Below, piece after piece: positions 45,663 through 57,799 of a stretch of DNA of 64,000 bases (within the stretch, counting starts at the first letter, position 1; each line of letters begins with the position of its first letter). The notes under the pieces are model-generated. The model saw only the letters and a list, made by a program, of their open reading frames with translations. It did not search any database and was not told where the DNA came from. This DNA comes from Phoronis australis (Eukaryota; Phoronida; Phoronidae): the NCBI GenBank assembly GCA_002633005.1, contig NMRA01000034.1:1167050-1231049 (forward strand), in the 5' to 3' direction. The position numbers were made by a program, and so were the translations under genes.

Positions 45663-46374
45663 AAGGACGAATAGCGTAATGCGATCGAGAAAAACTAGTA
45701 CAGAATCAGACAACAACAAATAACACAGTTTAAGCGGCGCGACTATATGCGTTATTTCCACATCAGTCTTGGTGATTGAGACCATATAAGATCAATTAAA
45801 AAGTTAATTATTGACCACTATATGCTGTTATCCAATGATGATGTTTGCAAATTATATTTAAGTAAATATTTGGTAGTAATGACAATCATATGTATTTTTA
45901 CTTGTACTGAAAAATAACATCCCCGAACTCACTCGCCAGCCATCGAAATCAGTACATCTATGTGAATAGTGAATCTCTGTTGAGATACATACTGCTTTAA
46001 AAACTAATTTCTTAATATGTATTCCAAAATCAGATATCTTCTGTTGTATCAAATCAAACAAATCCCTGCAAAATCTGTACTTATGTCGTAGTTGATATTG
46101 GAAATTTTGTAGATTTGCACTGCTTGCTTACGAACTCTCTGTTTTGTGACAAAACTTGCGCAAAAACGTAAAGTGCATGGTAAGCAAAATATCAAACCTG
46201 TACGACTGAATTGCGCATCCAACCTTTACCTAAAATACAGAATTGCAAAAATGTCCTATCGGTTAAGATACAATTTTGGTGAAATAATCATTGTTTGGTG
46301 TAGGCCATTCATATAGTTTGTTAGTGTGTGACGTATGCAGCTTATGACACCGTTGTAATTCCTAAATACCTGGT

Positions 46375-46790
46375 TACCATGGCAAATGACGCAAGTTTTT
46401 AGGGAGGGTCATTAAAATGACTTGATTATGGTTGCCTGCTTTCTGGCATGACTGCCATCAAACCTTAAATTCGTGATCTTGATCGTGAAAGTGTCGGGTT
46501 ACCATGGTAACGATACCTAATTTATCTTAGCAACACCTCTAAATTTCAACAATTAGTCAACCTAAGTACTTTTAGCAAGGTTGGCTACTTCTAACGTGAA
46601 TCTGGTCTGAAACCTAAAATTGATAATGTTGACTGGCAAAATACTATGGCAACTGCGCATAATTAGCTTAGCAGCACCCTTAGTTTCAGGAGAGGGTTAA
46701 TGTAAATACTTTGAGCATGGGTGCAAGCTTCTAACATGGGTTTGCTGCTGATTTTGGCCAGTTGACTATAATGGAATGCTATTCTAATAG
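46375..46790 (+). repeat. Degenerate tandem repeat, three units of about 125-155 bp
   Basis: Units begin TACCATGGCAA (46377), TACCATGGTAA (46500) and TACTATGGCAA (46652). Each is followed by TAATT, CTTAGCA and a CTTCTAAC block. No coding frame. Confidence 0.6.
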
Positions 46791-49319
46791 CTTGCATATG
46801 GCATGCAGGTATGCCCAGCAATCAAACAGAAACTTGTTTCGAAAAGAACACTCGTCACCGTTTTTCAGGAAAAAAATAACTCGCTCCGGCACCTCTTTCG
46901 GATATTTTCGAAATTAAAGCGGGTGTTGGTGTCAATTAAAATGGAAACCTAAATAAAAAGACTAGTTGACATTTTGGGAAGATGAATAACCAGACAAACT
47001 CAGACCATTTCACAAAAATCTTTTACGCCCACTTTAGAAACGATTTTCGGATTTGGCGGAGTGCGTTTTTGTTATGCCACAGACTTTTTAAGATTGTGAA
47101 TACCTTATCATTGAAATCTGATCACCTTAATATACTTTTTCACGCAACTTAGTTTGCAATTTACAGTTGAGGCCTATAACCGGATTTGAACATACCTGTC
47201 CTTTTGGTGGCTCTGATTATGCATCTATATTTGGCGGCTTATTGGATGCGCTTTTGAGCCCACCTTGTACTCATATCAAGATTGTAAGTAATTTTGTGTG
47301 CCCATGTACCATTTCCCAGACTCAATAAGTACACAAAACATCAGAAACATGATACCGATGACAAACTTTATTGTGTCAAAACAGGCTTTACGTCACCTCA
47401 TTCTACTGGTAACTTATTACCGTGTCTAGTTACGTGCAGTCGAACACAAAAGATAAAGTTGTTAAACAATATTTGCAAGCTCAGTCTTCTCAAGATTACT
47501 ACTTTGTCAAAGACTTACCTGCAGACATGTAACGCGACTAAAGTCACCTCTTCCACACTAGTACGCGCGACAAGAACAAACACTATAACAACAGCTTCTT
47601 GCGAGAAAAAACAAGATCTCGCACAACTTCGCGAGAGTTGTCGTGTGTTGCAAGTGAACCACGTGGCCACACTGGCTTCCTTAGCGAGATTCTTGTATCT
47701 ACGAAACTCTACCTAAATTTCGCTGAATACAACACCCCTAATTTGTTTTGGCACTTCTTTTGATCCACAGACTCGAGAGGCCCTTGACCTGACCTCTTCC
47801 TCGTATCTTCGATCTTGACCTTACCGGAGGATAGAAAGAAAGGACATGATAAAAGTGTAAAATTAAATTTAACCGTAGCATTGAGCTTTCAAAATACGCT
47901 ATTGTGCGGGCTTTTTCAAATTTGTTTTCTGCTTTTGGAAAAATGAATTTGATAATCAAATTTTGCGGTGATCAACTGCCTGTGGTTCACTGATATGAAT
48001 GCAAAGAGTTGATTTTTGTTGATTTACTTATTGGTGTAAGTAATTGATTGAAACAAGATACCATATCGCATAACAATTGACATTCACCAGGTCAATACGT
48101 CGGTTTTAGACCCCAAAAATGTGATGATGACCGAGGCGTAGGCAAAGTCGTTATCGCATTTTGGACCATGAAAAACCGCCATTCTGACTGAATGTAAAAG
48201 ACAATAATTGTTTTATTATACCACAAATTCGTCTAATAGTTACACGTAAAAAGGCGTCTATTGTCCCAAGGCTCGTGTTTGAATCTAATGAAAATTCTTA
48301 TTACCACAGCCATTAACCCCTAGACCCGCGTCTATCCACGGGTGAGGCAATTTCTACATTTTAGGTGGCACTAAACAGTTTTTGCTGATTTTGGGCTTAA
48401 AAACCTAGTCTTGGCAGCTCGAACAGTCTGTTCTACATGTTCAGTACAAAACTTGAAAATATGAACAGCATGATTAGGCCAAAGACTTCAAAACCCTTGC
48501 ACAAACTTAAGTTTATTGAAACTGATCCCTAAGTCAAAATTTCCATCTTTTATGCCTGCCGGAAGTGCAACCAGTTACTCAAAAAAAAATTCACCAAATC
48601 AGCCACCATTTGCAAGCGATTACTGAGGAATAGTGCATTCAAACTGCCAAAAGTCCATTTCATAGAAATCAGGTGAAAAGTGGGTTTCGAACAATCACAT
48701 TTCTACAAATCCAAAGTGTCTGAAGGGTACCTGAATTCCCTGATAATTTCAACTTCCGCTTGTCAGCAGAAAGGTTGCGAAAAGCCATGGCTGTGCAAAA
48801 TGTTGTTCAAGGGGTCAACAGCTGACAATCTTTCACTCAGAAAGATTAAAAAATCAGGCCAATGCCATTCATGCAGCACAGAACTTTTAAAAAATACCCA
48901 GCCAACCCAGCACTGAGGCAAATTCAACCGTCGCTCAAGATTATTGAGTGCCACCTTAGTTAAAGTGCTCATGCTCGAGTGGCGCATTTCCCGATTCTAG
49001 TTGGAATACGCATGCGCGGTACACTCTTTCACAGTGCAAAGAAAGGTAGTTTTAATTAAAAAATGAAAATCTCATGATATTCCTTCTCGTGATAGAATTC
49101 AGTTTCCGTTACAAACCAGAACATCGAAACCAACAGACTCTAGAAAACGCTTCAGAGGTTATTGGGGGTTTACCTGCCCTCCAATTCTTGACATTCATCC
49201 CCCAGCATAGCCAAAATTTCGCGTTTAGACCACCGTAGGTGGACGTTACTTGATAACCGAAATTCCCTCTCGCACAGTCAACTTTTACTAAGGGCACAAG
49301 TTTTGACGCCGGCCGGGTG
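46791..49319. other. Intergenic, no gene recognised
   Basis: The 140-codon plus frame at 47294-47716 is Thr/Ser/Lys-rich, shows no domain and is judged accidental. Otherwise AT-rich unique DNA. Confidence 0.4.
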
Positions 49320-49770
49320 CAACACGATCGACACCTGATGGACGACCAATCACTGGCTCATTGGCTCTTACCAGAAGATCTGAACTCACGAAAAACGTGC
49401 AAATTTTGTCCGCTGTCGGTCTTATGCCTCTATCACTGAAGTCAAATACTTGTTGGTCAGGCCACATGTGGCAACTAAAACATGCCCAGTATCCCGGCAA
49501 CTGCACGCTTTCATAGAGCACGGCACACGAAAATATTTCCACGCTCCTCTTGCACCAAAAAAATTCATCTCCGTTAGCGTGGAACAGGCTAAGTGCATGA
49601 AAGAAATTCCGTGCCCCCAACCTGTTCCATGTTTAAGGAAACGAAAAATCGTGTCCGCTGCCTGTCCCATGCTAAGGGAAAGGAAACATTTTTCATGTCC
49701 GGCCATAGTCTCTTGCACGCTTCGGGAAACGAAGTTTTTTCTGTGTCCCTAGCCTTTGCCTTCACTAGAT
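49320..49770. repeat. Degenerate tandem array, units of about 50 bp
   Basis: Repeated blocks of the type CGTGYCC...CCTGTCCCATG...AAGGAAACGAAAA occur four or five times. Open frames on both strands overlap here, as expected from a repeat whose period and composition avoid stops. None looks like a protein family. Confidence 0.55.
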
Positions 49771-50599
49771 ATCTCAAAAACGCTGTTACATTTTTCCAAA
49801 ATATTTCGTGTTTAAAGAAATTCCAGTTTCTTCGTGAAAATAACATTGTTGGACTCCCATGCAAAAGCATATTTTAAAAAATTTCCTAACAGCGTTTTGG
49901 AGAACACTGCATATTAGAGCATTGGCCGTGAAAGTTTCATAGGAATCCATGTCTACTCTTTTGAGATATGTTCCGGACACTTCTGTCCAACCATAAACTA
50001 TAGTACATGGACTGCCACACCGTATACTTTCATTGTACCCGGTACAAAATCTGTGCTCTTTCGCACGTTACATGATTATTCACTAGCGACACCTGGCCAG
50101 ATTATCTGGTATTATTTCCGGCAAGTACGTCGTCTGCTAATCTTGGTCGGCTGTTATGTGGTTGGGTGGTAGTAGCATTGCTAAAAGTACTCACAATACC
50201 AACAGTTCTACTATTTTAACCTAAGATTTTGAACAGCGTTTCAATGCCGAAATTATTATTTTGTTTTCGTTGTACTGGACAGTTAAATATAGATGCGAGA
50301 ATTTCCCGTCACAATACACCAACCGGAAAATGAACCAGATAATTTAGGAGAGTGGCGGCGCCTCTAGAATAGTACGGAAGAAGATGTCGGAGTTGCGAAT
50401 TTGTTGTCTATAATCTATGGTCCAATCTTACAATTGATGCAGCATATTTTCTGTTACAAGAGCAACGCAGAGCGTTGAAATGCGCACACAATTGCACCGT
50501 ATACGGTATCCTTCTAGGGTTGTTTATTGGTACCACAAAATGGCCAGTAGAGGGCATATATGTATTATGTTGTACTTTGCAAAATGGAAAGGCATGGTC

Positions 50600-51930
50600 A
50601 TTGTCTCCTCAATAGGCTAGGGGCAAAATGTGAGTGATCTTCATAATACAAGCACATCCTATACATCAGTTGCTTAAAGCACCACAGAAACATAGAATTA
50701 AAAACAAATTTACCAACATTCGAGATTAGCACAGCATTAGAATGCCAGAAACAAATTTCTACTTCGAACTTTTCCTTCATAGTCACGAAGTAACACAAAG
50801 TATACACCTGAAGACCTATGAAAATACAGAGGTCAATGTAAAATACTAAAATTGCCACTAGAGGCATACCGGTAGTCAGAATCATCCTAAAGTTGTCATC
50901 GTCCGTTGTCAACATCACATAAATACACTTGCTAAATTTAGTAAAGATCCTGCAAATGGTTTGGGAGATACAGCCATGGGCGCAAAAAAACTGCCACTAG
51001 GAGGCGCCACAGTAATCAAAGTCATGGGAAATTCAGCGTCAACCGTCCTCTTCATAGTAAAAACATACATGCCAATTTTCACAATCATACTTAGAGCGGT
51101 TTGGTTGATAGAGGGTGGACGCCAAAAAACAGACTAAAAACAGTAAAAATCGCCACTGGGTGTCGCAAACTACGTCGAATCCATCCGAAAACGGGAGGAT
51201 AGCGTCATGGCACTACATACCAAATTTCATGAAAATCCGTTAAGGACTTGTGAAGATACAGAGGTAAACGTAAAAAAATAAAATTGCCACTAGGGGGCAC
51301 ACAGGTAGGCGGATCCGTCCAAAAGTCGTCATCGTCTTTTGTTAACATCATATAAATACACTTATTAAATTTCGTAAAGATCCTGTGAACGGTTTCGGAG
51401 ATACAGCCACAGGCGCAAAAAAAAACTGCCACTAAGAGGAGCCACAGTAGTCTAAATCGTCTGAAAATCATTGTCAGCTGTCCTCTTTATAGTAAGCACA
51501 TACATGCCAATTTTCACAATCATCCTTTGAGCGGTTTGATTGATAGAGGGGTGGACGCAAAAATACAGACTCGAAAACAGTAAAAATGGGCACAAGGTGG
51601 CGCAAACTATGTCGAATCCATCTGAAAACGGGAGGATAGCGTCATCTCACTAATAGGTGCCTACATACCAAATTTCATGAAAATCCGTTCAGGACTTTTG
51701 AAGATACAAAGGTAAGCGTAAAAAACTAAAATTGCCACTAGGGTGCACACCGGTAGTCGGATCCATCCGAAAGTTCGCACATGCCGTCCCATTCATGAAT
51801 GGAACATATGTGCCAAATTTCATGAACGTATGTCAGAGGGTTTGGAGATAAAGCAGCGGACGCCGCCCGGACGGACGGACGGAGATGACGGCATAATGCG
51901 TCCACATATAAATATGTGGGCGCATAATAA
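50600..51930. repeat. Tandem repeat, about 2.7 units of 432-447 bp, ending in (GGAC)n
   Basis: AAAATTGCCACTAG recurs near 50850, 51282 and 51729, and ACTGCCACTA near 50993 and 51425. Units share CCAAATTTCATGAAAATCCGT and GATAGAGG blocks. The array ends with GGACGGACGGACGG. This looks like the 3' part of a transposable element family, possibly LINE or SINE tails. Confidence 0.7.
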
Positions 51931-52086
51931 AATAATAGTTTCGTCCACCTTCGTATTTAATGGCAAATACCATGGCAAATACGCTGTCAGTCAGTCCTGA
52001 AATAATAAATCGTACCTCATCCTGTCAAAACGATCGAATCCTATGCTTCGTAGGAAAATAACAAATATAACAGTGCATTAAAACAT

Positions 52087-52107
52087 TTTATTTACAAAAT
52101 ATATACA
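52087..52107 (-). promoter_or_regulatory. Possible nanos 3' end: Pumilio-type element next to AATAAA
   Basis: About 620-640 nt past the nanos stop, the minus strand has TGTATATA (52107-52100), matching the Pumilio consensus UGUANAUA, then AATAAA (52092-52087). A 3' UTR ending here is plausible but unproven. The tract is AT-rich and either match could be chance. Confidence 0.3.
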
Positions 52108-52725
52108 AACAGGTTTAAAGGCCATACACGCAATTATACTTCAAAATCGCATGCTTAAATACGGAACTAATTTTAATCGAAAATTATCGACAAACCAACC
52201 TGATGACTAATAAAAATTGTCATTATCGAGTACAACAGTGATTAAGAAACTGTAAACAGAGACCTGTAAGACCAATGCAATAAGTTTTAATAAGTTCAAT
52301 TAAAATTGCAATAAAATAAATAGTACAGATTGTAATGCAGAATTCCAATAAAAGAACAGGTAAAGTCAGGTACCATAATAAGCACCCACCACTGGAAAAT
52401 TTACACTCGAGGGTTTGGGTGTATAGGGCAACCGCTGCCGTGGTTACTCCCCGACCCATGGATGGTGCTACAACCGCTCAAGCACGCTAACCGGTGTTCA
52501 TTCCGTGGACGCACAATACTCGCGAATAGTGGTACTACGCGCTACGTTCAAGTGCTTGTGTGACCTTGCTTTTTCGAGAGTGTAATGCATCCACGCACCT
52601 TATAGAATATAACAACAACTAAGTCTGGCACAATTATTCATACGTTAAATAAGGCAGGAGTCGACAGGTGTCTTAGTCCAGAAAAAATAACAGTCCGGGA
52701 GTAGGTTGGAGTTCAGTGAGGGTCA

Positions 52726-52908
52726 CTAAGACGAGAACAAGGAACTCGCCGGGAAGCGTGGCACCCACAGATTGAATGCTGTGTCCCCGTAAGCACTTTC
52801 GATGAGCACAGGACAGTATTTGCGAGTATGGGCATCGTCTCCGGTCGCTTGGCAGATCTCGCAAATGTGGACTCGCAAAATGGGACAGCGACACTTTCCG
52901 TCGGAGTC
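52726..52908 (-). CDS. nanos: nanos exon 2 (residues 139-198 and stop)
   Basis: Encodes DSDGKCRCPILR, the rest of finger 1, all of finger 2 (CEIC to HTRKYC) and the C-terminal tail ending SSLFSS. The intron therefore splits finger 1 between its His and fourth ligand. Confidence 0.94.
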   Translation of the reverse strand, partial: DSDGKCRCPILRVHICEICQATGDDAHTRKYCPVLIESAYGDTAFNLWVPRFPASSLFSS

Positions 52909-53776
52909 CTGAAAGGACAACAGCGAAAATTTCATTAGCACATTGCACATGCCATGCAATCAAACTAGATCAACGCGTTAATATGCCGGAAATCTTGCGT
53001 AAATGTATGTATGAGAGCAGAGAGCGAATCAACACCAAGACCCTAGAAAAATGTCCAATTTGGCTAACTTCGGAACATTATGTCTCGGAAATAGCTGACG
53101 GGATTCATATGAAACTTTCAGCATCTAAACAGTTCAGAGCACAATAACAAAATCTCATTACCTTAACACAGCAAATCGGTACACAGCATGTATAAAATAG
53201 TATATAAATGATTCAATTCAAGAGATGGGGAAATAGCCGTTAGACGCACAATGTCGTCACAATTAAGCAATAAGTCCCTCAAATATAGACGCGGGTCGTC
53301 TTTCAAAATTTATACATTAAGATTTCACAGACATTATAGCATAGATTAAAACAAAAAGTTACCTTTAAACGATGCGATTTATACACCGTCTCCGTTTCGC
53401 CGTTGTTCCTACAGAACACGCATGTAGTTTTCACATTCTTATATCTTCTCACGTCGACGTTTTTTTCGATCAAATCTGTAATAATTGCTTGCAGACGACT
53501 TCTGTTCTTTGGTCGCTGTGGCACAATGGATGTGAAAGGCCTCAGACCTTTCGTTTGTTCGGCCAAGTCTTTCTGCATTTGTTTTATTTCTTCAAGAGCG
53601 CGCTGACCGTCATGTTCTTCACTGTCCATGCCATTTTTATTGAATTTTACTCGTGGAGAAATGCATTCTCGCTCACTGTCACAGTTCGATAACAATCTCT
53701 CGGCTTCCAAACCTAAACTGGAATCGGGGAACAGCTGATAACCAGAGAATCGAGAGTGAGCATGAGTCGTATTCAT
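52726..53776 (-). CDS. nanos: Nanos RNA-binding translational repressor, two exons
   Basis: Exons 53776-53363 and 52908-52726 join in phase 0 across a 454-bp intron (donor AAG/gtaact, acceptor CTTTCAG) to give 198 residues. Residues 117-171 form the Nanos zinc finger with exact spacing: C-x2-C-x12-H-x10-C, then seven residues, then C-x2-C-x7-H-x4-C. It opens CVFCRNNG and closes HTRKYCP. Nanos works with Pumilio and recruits CCR4-NOT to silence mRNAs in primordial germ cells and stem cells. The N-terminal 116 residues are not conserved beyond being polar. A 27-residue tail follows the finger. The start codon has A at -3. Cytoplasmic location and germline role are inferred from the family. Confidence 0.95.
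53363..53776 (-). CDS. nanos: nanos exon 1 (residues 1-138)
   Basis: Encodes the N-terminal region and the first half of zinc finger 1, ending VYKSHRLK. A Glu/Lys/Gln-rich segment at about 54-75 (EEIKQMQKDLAEQTKG) may form a short helix. Confidence 0.93.
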
Positions 53777-53870
53777 CGTTGCGGTGGAAAGCTGTACTTT
53801 GGGGAGTCCAGTAGCGTGCGATGACTTTTAACCTGTTGATTTCAGAAGGCGTGGCTTATTTAACAACCCA
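53777..53870 (-). promoter_or_regulatory. nanos 5' flank with TATA-like TTAAATAA
   Basis: Upstream of the nanos start the minus strand has GTTGTTAAATAAGCCACGCC about 75-85 nt before the ATG, which could serve as a weak TATA element beside a CACGCC box. This is inferred from position only. Confidence 0.25.
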
Positions 53871-56800
53871 TCGGCTTCCGTTAAAAATAGCTTGTTGCGC
53901 GAGCGTACCGGTTACTGCGACCTGTCAATCAAAACCGAATCGTTTTAGGTGGCCCAAGCTGCCAATCACTTGCAACACAATGCAACAATGAATTCCCATA
54001 AAGATACAGTTGGAGTTGTCGGCTGTTCTGTAATCTGATTTTGCGACTTTGATCTTCTCATTGTAGTTGTAGGAGTGAGATATTGACAGGCCCGCGTCTG
54101 CTAACTGGCGCGTGGCTTGAATAAGGTGGGACGTCGGGATTATTGTTTTTCTGCCACTGGCGCGTCTTGAATAGCGTAAATCGTCCCTCGCATTGTTTCA
54201 TCGCTACAGTTGTAACCAAGCGATTTCGCTAATCCCTGCCTGACCTCTTTATGCTTAAATTCTTGACATTCCTTGGGAACCAGCTTTTTCATTGGCACCC
54301 CATGTAAAATCTTGTGATGTTTGTATTTCTTTTATTTTGAAATTAGCTCTGGTTCATCTGAATTGGTTTCACTTACAAATTACAAGTCTGGTGCAGGTGT
54401 CGGCGTTGATTCGCTACTACTGCAGTTGAAACCTAGACATGTCTTCAGAGTTAAATCGACTTTAAAGCTAGTGAAATTGTTCAAAATTTTAGTAATTATT
54501 ATCAAAAAGTAGTAACGTTTTTGTTTGGTGGTTATTTTCTGAAACCAACATAGAATAGTTGGTTCACTTTACTTAAGCAATGTATTTATAGTTTTAAGGA
54601 AAGCAAACAGTTGATTGGTCTTGAGATTTTTTGGAAAGCCCATCCAATGAGGTAAGGTAAGTTATAGTGGAAATGAACTTAACTGTACAACTAAGACATC
54701 GTGATTTTGATAGATTGCAAATGAATCCTACCGTATAATAGACAATTCGTATTAAGTAACAAGAGTGAAAAGAAGTTGAACAGGAACATGTGATCTCAAG
54801 TTAGTTGAAATGGAATTGCCACTAGATTTTAGATGATCAAAGTATGATTATATTATAACCATTGCAATTAAAATACCATTATATTGACAAGAACACTAGC
54901 AATGGAAATGGTAGACTATTCACGTATTTATTAAGTATCGACAATTGAATTTGGAAAAGAATGAAAGCATTAATTTGTGGAAAAGAATTGTTAAAATTCA
55001 CATTTTTTTTCAAATTTTCTAAAGTTAACTACATTAGCCACCAACGCTAAAATTTGACCAAAATTAATTGTTAATTGTGAAGTATAAACCAGGCTAATAG
55101 AGGATGAATGTTTTGTTAGTTATTAGGCAAAATAAATGTTGTCAGTTCACATATCCAGTTGTGCAGCGGGATCTACAATTTTGCTGAGAGGAGTTTACTA
55201 TTCTGAAATCGGCACACCTTTCTTGGTGGTGTCCCCTAATGATTGGGTTTAACCCCTCCAACTACCGCCTTGTACATATCCCATTCTTGTCCTCAACTGA
55301 AGGCTTTCCTGATATATACTGTAGGTACATATACACTTGTTACAAAAACAATGATCAAGGGTGTCTCACTATAACTGCCACAGTTAATGTGATGTTGACG
55401 TTGATTTCTTTTCAAGAATTTTGTAAACAAAAAATGTTTGGAAGATATAAATTAGTAACATGCTAGATAGTGACAAATCATACAACTGTTATTTTGATAT
55501 CAAAAAATAAAATTATGGCAGATAAGCAGAAAATGGTGATTTTATCAAACGTTTTACACAAAGTAAATTTTCCGATGATTGTACTGTTTGACAATTCTGT
55601 AATTATTGTGCAAAAAGATTCATTGCATTGTGTGCAATTTTATTTTCTTGCTTTTTCATGAAATTTATGTATAACCTACTCAGTGCTTTCCTGTGTTCAA
55701 ATTCTGCACGTGGCTATCACCAGATAATATTTCAAAAAATGTTGGCATGATACAACAATGCAAAAGTGAGAAAAGAGAAATTTCAGCAGTTATTTTTGTC
55801 CAAAAGTGGTGAGATTTTAAGACAATAGTAAAAGTTCGACCAAATGGTGTTAGTATTTAAAAGTTTTTGATAGAGAATGACTTTTCTTACTGTTCTGTTT
55901 TCTTGAGATATAATGAAATTCTGCATATGTGCGGTAATGCTTATTTAGCCCAACAAATGTCTAACAGGAGAAATTCTGTTTTGTTAAATTTCTCCACAAA
56001 AGTAAAGACTAGAAACATTTCATTCCATTCCGAGCATCGTTTTCAATGTGTAGATGTCATCAAATGACATTTGCTAAGAAAACATGAAAAATTACAATTT
56101 TTGCAATTATTTTTGTGCAGAATAAGTGGAGAATTGTTGTACCTGATACTGCAGCTAATTACATGTATTTCAATATTCTAATACCAGTCTTCATCGCAAA
56201 GGCCACTTTTGAGTGACACTACTTGCTGTTGTGGAACAAGTCTAAAATTATTAGTTCAAATAGATGTGATTTCTGGGATCAGAAAGAACGGAATATTCGT
56301 TATTTCTTGAGATCAGGCTTTGTAAGTTGACTTGTCAGGGGTGTCAATTTATTGGAGGGTGTCATTTTGTACTGTCATAGCCTCAAGCAATTATAACAAA
56401 TTGTCAGTAGTCTACCAGATCTAAATCACTTCTCATCTCAGTTAGAAACCGTTATACTCATTACCGTCGTGTCGAGAATATCAACAACTTTGCCACAACA
56501 GCACGTCATCCTGCTTTCATAGTCTGTCACGGTATAATAAGGTTCTTCCGATTTCGCAGTTTTTGCTGAGATCCTGTTTTAACTGGCTAACAACTATATC
56601 GAGATGGACTTTTTACTCTCTGAAAATTGGTATGATACGTAATATTCTTTACCCAACTAAAATCACAGGCAATGCGTAAATAAGCCATTTTCGAATTCGC
56701 AATAACTAAACCGATTATGATGCGTTTTTCAGTCTCTAATCGTTTCGATTCTCGTTTTAGCAGTTAGCAAATCATAATAATTGTCATGGTTTCATTTAAA

Positions 56801-57513
56801 AGTTCAGCTATTTCTAAAAAAGCGAAGATCAATTGTGTTCTTCCTGAAACCATTATGATCGTTATCGTCTCAAATTTTTGTTTTGGTTTAAAGCTTTTGC
56901 AAATTAAGCCCGAGTTGTTTGTCAAGGTTTATGTCCAGATATTATTACTTTTAATGAAGCCTCGCCTACACGTAGGTCTAGATCAGCCCTTGGACGCGAG
57001 GGATTGCAGCCTGAAGCTGAAGCTGTGACGTACACCGTTCCTGGCGCTCTTGGGTAGAATGCAGATTCAGGTAAAAGGTGTAACTGCAGAACTTTACTAA
57101 TGAAGACGCTGAATATGAAAATGTTTGGGATTCTGTCTTACACGCACGTGAATTTTCCCGCGGACCTCACAACTGCGAGTTGTTAAAGGGCATTGCCGCT
57201 TTACGGCGCGTGTAAAACGAAGTTATTGTCTTCAACCAATAATATTTGGTATGCTTTTGTGATTTTGTTACAGATCGCCAGTTTTCGCCGTTGTGTTAGA
57301 TATTCGAATCAAGACCGGTGATTTCACTACAACCGTTTATCGAGTGCGATTACCCGGTAGGTCGTCAGCAAGTAGGCAATTACGTCGCCCTGTATGCCGC
57401 AGGTATACAGCGGCGATAGTACATCCCCACAAATAGTTACGAATTTCAAAATACAGGAAATAAAATCAAATGAAACATGCATATATGCACATGGAGTTAT
57501 AATTAACACATAC
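53871..57513. other. AT-rich interval upstream of nanos, no gene recognised
   Basis: 54.3-56.3 kb is strongly T/A-biased with only short frames. An exon-like segment at 56450-56530 (minus, acceptor GTGACAG, donor ACG/gtaatg) does not link to anything. Confidence 0.35.
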
Positions 57514-57608
57514 CATAAGTCCGGAGACGATTCAGTCATGATAATTTGAAGAAATCGATGAAAATCTGACGGTCGCGGTTTGCTCGAGTTTCTCCTACCG
57601 CGTGCCAT
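57514..57608 (-). CDS. Possible first coding exon, unrecognised
   Basis: ATG in strong context (AAAATGG) begins MARGRRNSSKPRPSDFHRFL and runs to donor TTATG/gtatgtg. Upstream on its strand is a CpG-rich stretch with TCACGTGA near 57763. Downstream exons were sought to 54 kb; a spliceable segment at 56450-56530 does not keep the frame. No family recognised. Confidence 0.25.
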
Positions 57609-57689
57609 TTTGAGGAAGTTTCGTGAAATCATGCATGTTGAATAAAAAGTCCAAGGGACACAAAACTTACAAATTTCACCTGATACCTT

Positions 57690-57790
57690 CAAATGCTATT
57701 ATGCAAGTGTCACGCGCCAGCGTCACGCGCTTCGCTCAGTCTCGCGCTTGCCTTTGCCTAACTCACGTGACTCAGTTGAAATACTTTGTG
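57690..57790. promoter_or_regulatory. CpG-rich segment with TCACGTGA E-box palindrome
   Basis: A run of CACGCGCC, CGTCACGCGC, CTCGCGC and CTCACGTGACT in otherwise AT-rich DNA, just upstream of the possible minus-strand first exon at 57608. Inferred as a promoter. Confidence 0.3.
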
Positions 57791-57799
57791 GTTATCGCG

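Noticed and set aside
47294-47716. 140-codon plus frame
   Set aside because: Low-complexity Thr/Ser/Lys composition, no domain, no conserved neighbours.
53372-53692. Plus-strand frame of 106 codons
   Set aside because: Antisense to nanos exon 1.
56450-56530. Exon-like segment (minus) as second exon after 57514
   Set aside because: Joining it to the 57.6 kb exon makes a TGA at the junction.
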